A stretch of DNA of 64,000 bases from Tomocerus qinae (lineage: Eukaryota > Arthropoda > Collembola > Entomobryomorpha > Tomoceridae), in the NCBI GenBank assembly GCA_020055645.1, contig CM034546.1:120702375-120766374 (forward strand), read 5' to 3'. This document shows, one piece after another, positions 53,601 through 64,000 of the stretch. Positions within the stretch are counted from its first letter, which is position 1. Each line of letters starts with the position of its first letter. The position numbers were made by a program, and so were the translations under genes. The notes beneath the pieces are model-generated. The model was not told the DNA's origin and did not search any database. It was given only the letters and a program-made list of their open reading frames with translations.

Positions 53601-56600
53601 GTACCTGTATTGTTCCACTTCTGTAGCTACAAAGTTTGTGCGGGAGGAATAACTATATAGGTAATTTGCTTGGCATGTGAAAGTAAACTCTGTAACTAAA
53701 TTAGAGGAGTTGTCAGTTGTTACACATGTTACAAATTATTCTTCTTTCCCAAACATATAATACATGTATATAAGTGTAGGAATCTTATATGTATGCTGTC
53801 AAATGCTAGTTATATAATATCTTCACATGTCAGCTTTTATTTATAATGTCAAAATATATTTTATAAGTACATAATCTCATGTATTAATCTCAACTTCTCA
53901 AAAAAAATGGATTACAAATATATTACATTGTGAAAAATTGGAAAGGTAATTGATAACTTGAAGTGCATGTAATTGTAACCATGCAAGTATTACCTATCGT
54001 GTCAGATAGTACTACAAAAGAAATAAATGATCACTCTTTGGCAAATAATTTGTATTATTAAACGTCTAGGCCAACGACCATGAAGGACTAGTCCAGACAG
54101 AAGTTAGATTTCCGTCTATATGAAAAATGTAAACATTGTCGACTCTGTCAATTTATAGCTATAGCGTGTGTAGGAGTAAGAAAGTATGGCTTTTGATTTG
54201 CAGAATCACATTATATCTCAGGTTCATAAAAATGTTTCTGCTTGTAGTAAGTATGTATAGTGTAGGTGGAAATTATAATGCTACTTAAGTATATTGTATA
54301 GATTACTTTTATAGGTATATTTGGAGGTTATATAAGTAATAGAATGGCCAGATGTGAGTAATGTTCATGGAAAGGGTAGATATATCTCACCGAGTAAAGA
54401 AAGATAAACGGAGGCTGAAACAGAAATAAAAGTGAGACGAAGTACAAACAAGTGATGTCCGTATTACATCGATTCCATTAGGCTAACTACCCGATAAAAA
54501 ATATGCTGGCACGTGGATTGAATACGTTGAGGTTAAATAACTCTTATTGTTGTTATTATAGCCAGTGCGAGGTAGACTGAATTGGATTAGTTTAGCGTAG
54601 GCGTGGATTTGTGTTAACTTCCATGTTTTCGTCGATAAAATTGAGAAAATGCAGATTGACGAGAAATCTGTCTGCTCTGTGTTACTCCTGAAAGCATACG
54701 GTCTGTTTGTAAACAAAAAATCTTCAAAGTGTGCCTTCCCTTTTACTTGAGTGACTAAGGCATCAGTAAACTAGATTAGGTAGGTAGGTAGCTTTTTAGA
54801 AGGTGATTCATACTAACTTTGGTAGGATCTTCTTACTTTTTCTTATTGCACTGCATACTGCATAGCTACCTTTTGCGTGGGATGTTTGTTGGTTTTTGTA
54901 ATTGGGTTATCACAGAAGTGAAATTGTTTGTTTCTTTTATTTTAGTTTGTATAACTGCATTCAGTGCATTCATACTAGGAGATAAAAATTATTATCTTAG
55001 AAAAAGGCATTTAGCTTTTCTTGGCAACTGTAACAATTAATTTGAGAAAATTAATCCAATGCTATCGAATTCAATTAGAGTTGATGGCAACACTCCAGCT
55101 AAAGTAAATTAGTCTGGGATTTATTTTATGTTCTGTCGGTCGACTATTTGACGGGCTTTTCTCTCTAGTTTGCCACCCACGCAAGGCTGAACTCAATTTA
55201 ACGAGAGATACCTCACGTACCTATAACTAGATTCTTTCTAAAACCTTTTCCTGCTAATAACATGTATACAATGAGCGAGAGAGTTTTATTGACACTGAAA
55301 ATATTAGCTGAACATTTCACCTATACTTGACACAATGAAAGCTATAAACCAAGTCTACAATTTATTATATCGTTTACACCATCGTTATTCCTACCCTGGT
55401 GAATCAACCCTTTCCGACACACGACCAGACACTTTAAATATTTTGCAATATTTTGACAATATAGACATTCCTAGAGTTCTTAACTATACTCTCTATCCAA
55501 ATTCCATTCTTCTTCTCTAAACCACATCGTGTCTCTACAGCTACACTAAATTATTTTGTCTCCTCGTACCAGCCACACAACGACAGATCCTTTTCACTTA
55601 ATTGTGGGCACCCATCTCCCACCATGCACAAATAAATTTACAACTATTTCATTCTAAACGTTATTTCAACATTTGTCATTTTATTGCCAAATTAACGCTA
55701 CTGTCTCATATTTCCAAAAATTTTCATTTACTGAGATATTACATAGATACAAATTGTGCCTTTCTAAAAGAAATTGGTGTTTACATCCCAGATGAAAAAA
55801 ATTTAGATCTAGTCTTTGTTCATGATGATTCTTATACACCCTCTACCTTTTATAGATAGTTCCGTTTGATCCTGGAATTCTAAAAGTAGAGAATGTTGTG
55901 AATGTCTTTAATTCAAAAGAAACCTATTTATATTGTATCATCATCTACAGCAGAAATTTTCTTGATGCGCAGAAAAATCCCTTGTATTGTTGTTAAACCT
56001 GAATAGAAGTTTACTAGCTTGAAGTTAGTACATCTCGTGTGGGTTGACATTTGGCATACACATAGCAATAAACTAAAATACCTGGAATATATACTTTCTA
56101 TACTATTCACGCAGCTAAATCTGTATCTTTCATTCATATTTTCAATTTTTTCAACTGCTATACTATTTGCAACTACATCAGAAAATCTACTTTATAGTTC
56201 TACTGAAACCACTAATTCCTTGTTTTTAAAGAAATACTAAGAACTTGTTTATGTTTTGTAAAGATCCTACAACAATCGAGTCTACAGACAAATAACTTAA
56301 CCTGTAGGTATACTAATTGGGTATTTAATGTAACGGAACATCGTTACAATTTATAATTTACGTAGTTACTCAAAATAAGTCATTAGACAGTTTGAGATGT
56401 TAAATGGAGCCAAAAATAAAACTTTTCTAGTTATTACTACGCATTTAAGAGTCGTATCAAAATACTAAATTATCGTGACTCGTTTATGCAGTAAGATTGG
56501 CTACATTTTTGTGTATGCATAAAATTGTTTGTATTCCTCGTGCTTTGATTTTATACAACTGTTGTGTATAAGTATTAATAGCATGTGTGTAGCCGTTTAT

Positions 56601-59600
56601 AATATGGTTATTATTGCTTGGAAATTCTTTTGTCCATTAGAAAATTACCCCCATTTAAGATTTTTGAGGAAAAGCAGAAAAGAATAAATAAGAGTTTTCT
56701 AATAAATAGACAAAGTTTGTGCATTGAAAGCAACACGGATGTGGTCTGAGAGTTAGTAAGTACTTTGTCTGAGACTATGGTAAACCATTTTGTCTTTTTT
56801 ATTTCTTACTTTCTCTTAACTGCCGTTTCTTTCACATACTTTCTCTTAGGTTTTCTAAATAGCTGAAATGCCTATATAATAACAAGCAGCCAAGTTGTCG
56901 TTGTCTAGCATCAGTATTTTACAAAGAGTGCTCATGAATAAAGAGCTGTCATGAATGCACATTCTCTGCTTCCTTTACATTACAATGCGTTACGTGGGTG
57001 GGAATGCGTGCCTTCTTGACTACTTTCCTCTTACTTACAGCAACCTTTCCAAAGGTTACAAAAAGCAAAGTTACACAGATACAAAGCTTTGTATCTGTTA
57101 CTTTTACTTTGCTTTGTTGTCTGTCTATGCAGGATGAACTCGATACTGAAATTGCCGACTGTATCATTATCTATTCCACAACATTCTATACCTCCCACCA
57201 TACCTTTTATTTAAGAAACCCACTTATACTTAAGACCATTCATGACACTAAACAGTAGAGCTTTCAGACTCAGAATGAAAAATGAGACTTTTGAACCTAT
57301 CAATATGCCAACCAAAACGTTAGAGGTGGGCAGTCTAAAAGAAAACCGATAAGCCACAACGTAGGTTGAGTTGAACCAAAACTTACCTCGGATCAAATGC
57401 CGAATGTAAACCGCTTGAATTTTTGTCATTTTTTCCTCCTACTTACGTTTATATAATGTTTAGTAATACGAGAAGCACAAGAATAACAATCGCTCTGACT
57501 TACAAGTCAATTCAAATATCATAATAACCTATTATGATGATATTAATATTTACTAGGGAAATTATCTAACAGATTATCTAACAATAAGTAGATCTTGACA
57601 AACTTGGGTATTATTTTTGTTGCGACTCAGAGCATTCAGTTGTAAAATATCTGTATAATAATAGTACTTGTATTATATTATAGTTTGAGTAATGATACTA
57701 ATGCCAATCATTCCTCCTCCAGTTTAGCGCGTATTGATAGTGCATTTATATATTGTCCATCGCTGAAATTGTAAAGACATTGCAAATTGGTTTAAAGAAA
57801 ACATTGACAGCTTTAGCGGCTCAATCCGATGACGTAGTGATGTAAGCCAGGATATGCGTCAGTAAAACATGAAATGGAACATGCTATTCATTCTGAAGAT
57901 AAATATTATCTCGATAAAGACTACTATAATGTTATCTAAGGCCCTAGAGTCTGTTTTCTCTAAACACTATATAAATCATGGGATAGTTTTGCTTGTTACA
58001 TCAGAATGATTGACCGACTGTACGACTTTCTATATACTTAATTGCCTATCTGTAAACCTATAAATATTTTAAGTTATTCAGCCACATCCTACGCTTTTCC
58101 TTCGTGCTAGGTACCAATATCAGTGTATTAACATTTTAGAATAAAGCATGTTACCCCGCTTGACGTTTATTGCGTTTCCTGCTATAAGAATAGACAGAGG
58201 AACGTAACGGCACATGACACCCAGTCAGTAGGCATTTTTCAATACCAGAGACAAGTGAGTGAGCAAAGGTGAACCTATATTAGAAAGTATAATGAATGAA
58301 AGCGGTTGGAAGCGTATGCAGAATATTTATTGTTGAAGTCAGAGTAAACAAAACCTCCACCCACGTATATTTTCTTGGAAACCAACGCTTATCTTATATA
58401 GAGCGGGCATTGCATTCTAAACCTGACACAGAGAGTGCCAAGGCTTTCTTACCGGTAGACAATGGAGGATGGGAACGATGACGTGTTTGGCCACGAACAA
58501 ATCCTAACGAGTGACAATAAGGTCAATACAATCTGCATTATGGACTTTCAATGTCGGTACAGGGTTACAATGAAACAGCGGAATAAACCAAATGTTATCA
58601 GTGATGTCATGTTTAGGGTTAATAACATTTTTGAAGACTCAGCTCTCTCGTGCCAATAATAACATACAAAAGAGTAGGCACTAGGCACAGTTCCCAGTTA
58701 AAATTATCTATCATAATTCTGCACAATGACATTTTGGTACACTTGTCAATTATGTTTGTCACAAGATTCATTTACTCCTACACATCATATCGTTATGCCA
58801 CTACCAAAAATTGTACAATAAGCATTTGCCAAATCAGAAAGCTTTTGTCAACATTATGCAATTATTGAATGTTCTCTTGTAGATATTATGTTCTTCCAAA
58901 TCAGCAATAAAAGTATAATTTCAAACGTCCCACAGCGAATATAGTAACCTTTCTACTTCGCACTGAAATAATGTTGAGCATGCTCTATAATCTATGCATA
59001 TGTTAAAGATTTCTCAATGTTGATAATCCAGAATCAACAGATTTTTATGGTATTAATACAAAATTGAAACTGATTTGTGCTTTTATCCTATCTGTATTTT
59101 GCTTTTGTAACAAAGCCGACTCAGAACGAATGTTAGAAAAATAATTTAGGTTTACTAGATGTTGCAGGAAAAATAGAGACATTAATATTTATCCGGAATG
59201 CCTATACAAAGTGTGTTGCAATTTTTTGATGCCTATTTCTCAATCAGTGCATGTTAAAGTATATTGTAGGATTCGTTACCCTCATTGACCACATTTTGAA
59301 TGTAGGAGTATTTTTATAACTTTGGTGATAGTTATCGTAAATGGCTGAAGGAATTTTTTCAACTTTTTTCATGTTTTTTAAAGTCCTGTTTAAATCCAAG
59401 AATGTCTTGACGTGAGGAATGAAAATAGAAATTATTATTTGGCAAGATTTTTGAGTTAACATATAGGCATGTCCAAGAAAGGGAAAATGTTTGTAACATA
59501 CTGTGGAAGAAAGAAATGAATATTATAGGGTTAGTATAAAGACCGATGCCATTGACGCATTCAGCATTGGGGAAGGTCATGCACATCGGCAATGAATTTC

Positions 59601-61888
59601 TAGTCAAATTGTTTGTTTTGCTTGCCTGAAAGAACTATTTATGGGATACGGTGAAGATTATAGATGTGTCTCTACGCTACTCTCTCAGTGGGTACTTTAG
59701 TTAAAGTGGGCAAGAAATAAGAATCAAAGCAATTCATTAACATGCTCTTAGATCTTGGCAACCGTCTCGGTTTAACTATAGAGGAGAGTTGTGGGACTTG
59801 TTGTCATCCTAAGTACTAGAAACTTCGAAATTCTTATAGGGATTTCTACTAAGGACGACTACATTTATGCAGTCTGTGATGTAATAAAGTATAGCACTGC
59901 AGTATATGCATTATTCACGGTTTAAATTCATAAAGTAGCCTATGCTGCAAGATGACTTACGAATAGAGTGGAATACATAAGTCAATGACTTTAGACTGTA
60001 CGTAAGTGAACGTGACCCGAGTGCACAAATGCAAATAATAAATAATTACACTAGGCAATTACAAAGCCCAATTACAAATCCCTCCTTCTGACAAGAACAT
60101 TTTGGCAAAGACAATTTCTTAATTAGTGAAAGTTTCTCTAGAATTTTCTATGCTATCAGACTCCTTTTTGCTATTCTCAATAAAAATTGTCATTTTATAG
60201 AAATGTATTTGATGAGGTTGACAGTGATGTTGACAAATGTAATGTTTTAATTAAATTGATTTACTTTCAGCTTGGAAAAGTGGTAGTAAAACTGATCGGT
60301 CAGATACAGTTGAAGAGAACCTCAGTGGATTTGGAAGACCTAGTGATCAGAATCAAAGAGGATTCATTTCAAACTCAGGTCTGGCGTCTATTGCTCCAGA
60401 AAGCTCTATAACATTTAGAGACACGAGCAACAGTCTAGGAAATCTGAATGGAAGAGATCGAAGCAAGCAAATGGACGATTGCATTTCCGGAGGAAGGTAA
60501 ATTTAGTTAACTACGCAGTCAACTTTTTTTTCTACATTCCAAATCTAAGTAGTTGTGATTTCCTATTTTAGGTTTTACATGCATGGTTCCACATGGCATC
60601 CTGTAATCGGTCCTTTCGGAATGATGGAATGCGTCGTGTGTAAGTGCACCAAAGGACAAATAGATTGCGGGAGACTAAAATGTCCTCCGAAAAAAGATAT
60701 GCCCTGTCAGAAGCCAGCTAAAGTAGAAGGTCACTGCTGTCCTATTTGCACTACAACTGCAAGTGCTGGTACAACATTTGTTTTATAACTACTAATGACT
60801 AATTGACTGTAGTTTTTAGCGGTGGATGACCCACTTTTAGAGTGCCCTGTGAATTGTTGTCCAAACCACCTTTACTAAGAAATAAAACATTAATATTTTG
60901 TAGTTACTCTCTTTACATGTATCGATTTCTTATGAAATATGTCTTAAAGACGGTTCCAAAATGTGCGTATCTGGAAAGCAAGATGTGACAGCTTACCGCT
61001 CTCACGGTTTCGGCAACAACGGCACCGAACTCATTATATTTGGATTTGTGAAACAGAGACGTAATGCAGAGTCACAGGTTGACCAGCATGAATGGACCTT
61101 GAGAGATGGAGAGATTGTTCAGTTCGCTACCAAATATTTATCCAATTCCGAATTCATAGAGTTGAAAACTAGGCAAACGTTCGTATTACTTGGAGCTACT
61201 AATGACAGTATGTTACATTATCCTTCTAAATCCACAAATTAAATTGATACATACATATATGCAATTTTAATTCTTTAGAATAACTTGGAAATTGTGATAA
61301 GGGTGGCTCTTACCGGGGTAACTTGAGCTTACCCTTTGTGTGTATTCCTTAGGATTAGAGTATTGTCCTTATTTAGTAACCAAAAGTCTTCAAAATTTCC
61401 AAAAAGTGGCGGAAGATGAATACCTCGGACTTGTGGCTCCAAAAAATTAAAAAATGTGATGCATTTTGATAGCGTTAGCGGAAAAACATGATTTTCCGCC
61501 ATAATTCAAAACTTATTAGAAATTTCAAATTTATCAGAGCCTCAAGTCCAAAGTATTCACCTTCCGCCACTTTTTGGTGCGAGCACTTTCAAAGACTTTT
61601 GGTTAATAAATTAGGGCAATACTCTAAACCTAAAGTAGTTATACATACAAAGTGTATACTCAAATTACCCCGCTATTAATCACCCTTAAGTAAATTTATG
61701 ATGATGATGATGAATTTTATAAATTTTCAGAAAATTTGGAAAAGTTTACAAGACGAGAGAAGAAGCTAGAAAAAAGATGTGCAGCTCGATGTAGTGTACG
61801 AATCTCAAGCTTAGAACGTTCCCTCCGCATTCACAGACTCACTTCACGAAAACAATGTCTAACTCATGAAAGGATTGTCAGCACATAA
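41645..61888 (+). CDS. Chordin-like secreted protein (three VWC repeats plus CHRDL C-terminal domain), nine exons
   Basis: Exons are 41645-41705, 51693-51838, 52039-52135, 52208-52461, 52556-52676, 60271-60496, 60572-60768, 60950-61207 and 61731-61888; 1518 nt, 505 residues, all GT-AG with matching phases. Chordin-like proteins are extracellular and modulate BMP/TGF-beta ligands through cysteine-rich VWC domains. Order: signal peptide (about 1-20); VWC1 (Cys37-Cys99); acidic linker (SGEEEDDDTE); VWC2 (Cys152-Cys225, starting CLHQGKIYKDGESF); a polar linker; VWC3 (Cys297-Cys361, FYMHGSTWHPVIGPFGMMEC); and a C-terminal region (368-505) with VDQHEWTLRDGEIVQF and a final Cys-rich LEKRCAARC. Three VWC repeats followed by this tail is the CHRDL1/CHRDL2 plan (about 450 residues in vertebrates); chordin/Sog has four repeats and CHRD domains. 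ATG 41645 is chosen because it gives a clean hydrophobic leader. The family is assigned with good confidence; exact orthology is open. Confidence 0.88.
42058..42073. promoter_or_regulatory. C/EBP-like palindrome
   Basis: TGCATTGCACAATGCA is a perfect 16-bp palindrome whose centre, ATTGCACAAT, resembles a C/EBP dimer site. It is located in chordin-like intron 1, 350 nt from the first exon. It lies in a local cluster of TGCAT/TGCA words, so it may be chance. Confidence 0.25.
43210..43234. promoter_or_regulatory. Inverted pair of TGACGT/ACGTCA half sites
   Basis: AACGTGACGTT and AACGTCACGTT form perfect 11-bp inverted arms around a GTA centre. Each arm contains a CRE-like TGACGT core. It is in chordin-like intron 1. 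The structure is seen directly; function is unknown. Confidence 0.35.
47246..47566. repeat. Tandem repeat, about 21-bp unit
   Basis: Roughly a dozen degenerate copies of AAAAATTCAGTCCAATTTGGT occur, with unit length 20-22 bp because of small indels. The copies around 47299-47420 are the most uniform and those at both ends are more diverged. It is a minisatellite within chordin-like intron 1. Confidence 0.85.
51693..52676 (+). CDS. Chordin-like exons 2-5: VWC repeats 1 and 2
   Basis: Four exons separated by short introns (200, 72 and 94 nt). Exons 2-3 build VWC1 and exons 4-5 build VWC2. Each repeat is split just before the conserved SGR.NC or SG..LC segment, the same internal position in both, which supports an origin by repeat duplication. 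Each repeat ends with the typical CC..C (CCKVC, CCQRC). The long open frame at 52229-52486 is in the wrong frame; the correct frame is fixed by splice phase and the VWC cysteines. Confidence 0.88.
52677..60270 (+). other. Chordin-like intron 5 (7.6 kb)
   Basis: A phase-1 intron between VWC2 (donor GTAAGC at 52677) and the linker exon before VWC3 (acceptor ACTTTCAG ending at 60270). No exon was recognised inside. A perfect 24-bp palindrome with extended arms lies at about 57055-57120, and a short TAGG tetranucleotide run is near 54778. Confidence 0.65.
57055..57120. repeat. Hairpin with a perfect 24-bp spacerless palindrome
   Basis: The core 57075-57098 (ACAGATACAAAG and its exact complement) has no spacer. 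It is flanked by further matching arms containing AAAGCAAAGT and ACTTTGCTTT, offset by a few extra bases on the right. Confidence 0.7.
60271..61888 (+). CDS. Chordin-like exons 6-9: linker, VWC3 and C-terminal domain
   Basis: Exon 6 is a Ser/Asn/Gly-rich linker ending DDCISGG, the start of VWC3. Exon 7 completes VWC3 (CVVCKC, CCPIC). Exon 8 (60950-61207) carries the C-terminal domain core, where HEWTLRDGEIVQF aligns with the HVWTIRKGILQHF segment of CHRDL1. Exon 9 ends with two cysteines (CAARC) and a third near the end, as in CHRDL proteins. The junction phases (1,2,1,1) all fit. VWC3 has no split before its second half, unlike VWC1 and VWC2. Confidence 0.87.
61296..61690. mobile_element. 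Foldback/MITE-like element in the last intron of the chordin-like gene
   Basis: The left arm (about 61296-61442) and right arm (about 61541-61690) are diverged reverse complements. They share AACCAAAAGTCTT, AAAAAGTGGCGGAAG, GAGTATTG and a GGGGTAA block near the ends. The centre holds a small GCGGAAAA/TTTTCCGC hairpin (61478-61499). The outer ends are GGGTG and CACCC. It fills most of the 523-nt intron 61208-61730 and codes for nothing recognisable. Confidence 0.7.
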
Positions 61889-64000
61889 TCTATACGCAAC
61901 AAAGCAAAACGTGTTCCTCAAACTATTGAAAGAGTTACTACAATGTACTTCTAGTAGCGAACTGTACTATGTATGTACACCTAATTACTATGCACTAAAT
62001 GGTAAGTAATTATAAGGTGAAATGTAAACTTACACTAAATCGCATCTCTGAATCTTTAGAGAAAAATCAAACTCAATACCTTAATTAAGATTTTTAAGCA
62101 GAAAAACAGCACTGGATTGCTTTCCATGCTCCAAGATAATGACTTTTTTAGTGTGTTTACCTCTGTTGGTACTGTTGGCATTCAACTAGTAAGATTTTTA
62201 CATGACCTACATTATAAAATACTTTCTTTAGTATCCATATAGGTAATTAATATAAAATAATTAGTATTATCAAGTATTTATTCAATAAACCCACCTACCT
62301 ATACCTACTTACTTAGGTAGTTAATATACAGTCAGAAGTCGGTGTCGGTACTCACTCAGTGTACTGTTCGTTAGAAATATTTTTATATAATGATACTTGA
62401 TTTATTGACAGCGAGAAAGGTAAACATAGGCCCAAACTGAGTTGATTTCCCTTCTGAGAATGCATGTACTATTTGTAGAAGTCTTGCAAAAACTATGATG
62501 ATGAAGGATTTTATAACTTTTCCATTTCATGGATGATAATGTGTAACTACTAAATACAGCATAGCAAATATTATTATTTAACAAGCATTTATTGCTGGTA
62601 TTACTGCAAGTCCACCGTTGTTTTTTCATTATTAATTTCAAATGTACTTAGCAATGAAAAGAAATTAATGTTGTTGACTCCATCGTTATTACAGCATAAT
62701 ATTCTATTAGTAATGTAATTACTATTAGTAAAAATAGTCTTGTAATGTATTTTCAACGGAAAATCCCTTTGAAGTAAACACAATCATCTACTACACATAC
62801 CTACCTATTGTAAATCAAGTATTGTTATATCGAAATTTTCTAGCTTTGTCGATGGCTAATTGTTTAGTAAAAGATAAAGATACAGGGTCAAAAGTGTGCA
62901 TTCTGATGAGCATTTTATACTTTTTGGATTTCAGTCATAGCAGTCTGCAACTGCACAGGTATTAGAATACATTCAAGGCGACAAAATATAATCCAATTTC
63001 CGTTTTTAGGACGCTTTAGATTGAAGTTCAATTATCACGGACAACGGATTGTGATCTTATGCAGATTCTTTGAATATGATTTTAGAGAAAGGTTTTGATA
63101 AGATTTCTGATTTCAAATAATAAATTAGTTATGTTGGTCTTGAATGTAAAGATGGGTTTTGTAGCTCTTGCCAATCAATGTCATGAACAGAAACGTAACT
63201 TATGATTCGACATTGTGCGTAGGAACTGTAGAAATTGTACAATATGTATAGTATTATATGTCAGTTGCCATTAAATAGTTTTATACTTTGTGTCCAATGT
63301 GTTTGCAGGTGTCAGAACTCGTACTTAGTAGACAGTAATTCATTTAATGTGTGAACACCGAGACCTAGAGCTACTCCACCAATCGTTGTAAATGAGATTT
63401 CTCATAGTCTGAAATTCACTTGGTAATTTTTTCCTCGCCATGTTACACTTACACATGAAAACTTTGAACTTTCCCTTCACTTTTACTCTTACCAAAGTGA
63501 AGTGGAAACTTTCACTTCAAAACGTGCTTAGGGAAGAATTTTCTTAGTCTCATTTACAGGATGTTATCTCAAATTCGTTATTCTACCTACTAAAATGAAT
63601 TACAATGGTTATCTCACAATCATGAATGAACAGATAAAGTAATGAAGTACTTATGCTGAATATCTGTAATTTTGTAGAAATGTATTTATGTAAGTATTCA
63701 TTACCTCAAGGTGCTTAAACATTGTATTGCATAATGTTCTTTGATGTTTATAAGTTAGAATCACTAACCATAACATATTTAGAGAAGTACGAAAGAGTTT
63801 TCACAAACATCTCCATAATAATATTATGCCTACTTAAATTATGTTTCAAATGTCATACAAAACTAGATGGATACTATAGAAAAACTCTGGAGCTAAAGTA
63901 ATGACTAGAAAAGCATGATTAACCGGGTTAACCAAAGCTAAAGGATAACAATATATTGGAAGTAGTAACCTACTTAAATTATTACACTACAAACATTGTT
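61889..64000. other. 3' flank of the chordin-like gene
   Basis: The first part is its presumed 3' untranslated region. After the candidate polyadenylation signal no further gene, RNA or repeat was recognised to the window end. Open frames here (62402-62641 and 62601-62783, minus) have no domain features. Confidence 0.5.
62284..62289 (+). terminator. Candidate chordin-like polyadenylation signal
   Basis: AATAAA lies 396 nt after the stop codon at 61886-61888, the first canonical signal noticed downstream. It would give a 3' untranslated region of about 0.4 kb. Confidence 0.5.

Noticed and set aside
1-64000. CRISPR arrays, bacterial operons, riboswitches
   Set aside because: The window is a spliced eukaryotic genome segment. 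The tandem arrays present lack spacer-repeat structure.
1-64000. Conserved animal microRNAs
   Set aside because: I looked by eye for several common mature sequences (let-7, bantam, miR-1, miR-8, miR-9, miR-124, miR-184, miR-279) and saw none. This is not exhaustive.

Overview
The window looks like nuclear DNA of an AT-rich invertebrate animal. It has short phase-consistent exons with GT-AG introns, several multi-kilobase introns, long gene-poor stretches, simple repeats and inverted-repeat (foldback) elements. The four genes are all metazoan families. Their divergence from vertebrate relatives would fit an arthropod, perhaps a copepod crustacean, but nothing seen here proves the taxon.

Layout. 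(1) 3321-15830, plus strand: a six-exon NAB transcriptional co-regulator (NGFI-A/EGR-binding protein) with both conserved domains, NCD1 and NCD2; one intron is 8.5 kb. (2) 16237-19342, minus strand: an eight-exon collagen prolyl 4-hydroxylase alpha subunit, tail-to-tail with NAB. All catalytic residues are present, but the first exon carries an apparent one-base frameshift. (3) About 19731-20475: a roughly 350-400 bp direct tandem duplication just upstream of the hydroxylase. (4) 22209-23253, minus strand: a four-exon, 209-residue Rho-family-like small GTPase with a CAAX end. The residues matching Gly12 and Gln61 are both alanine and the Rho insert is shortened, so it is predicted to be atypical and poor at hydrolysing GTP. 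(5) 23.5-41.6 kb: an 18-kb stretch without a recognisable gene, holding a foldback element, simple repeats and blocks of alternating strand composition. (6) 41645-61888, plus strand: a nine-exon secreted chordin-like protein (signal peptide, three von Willebrand type C repeats, CHRDL-type C-terminal domain). Its signal-peptide exon is 10 kb from the rest, and another 7.6-kb intron lies between repeats 2 and 3. (7) 61.9-64 kb: 3' flank with no further gene seen.

Exon models were built by hand: reading phase was carried across every junction, and each coding length closes on a stop (NAB 808 aa, GTPase 209 aa, chordin-like 505 aa; hydroxylase 601 aa once the single frameshift is allowed for). 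The genes are not an operon. NAB (nuclear co-regulator), the chordin-like protein (extracellular BMP-family modulator), the hydroxylase (ER collagen maturation) and the GTPase (membrane signalling) act in different compartments, and no joint function can be inferred from position alone.

Most short open frames in the rest of the window are chance products of AT-rich sequence. Unusual structures worth checking are the atypical GTPase, the hydroxylase frameshift, an indel-free 10-bp repeat array, two long foldback elements and the composition blocks.
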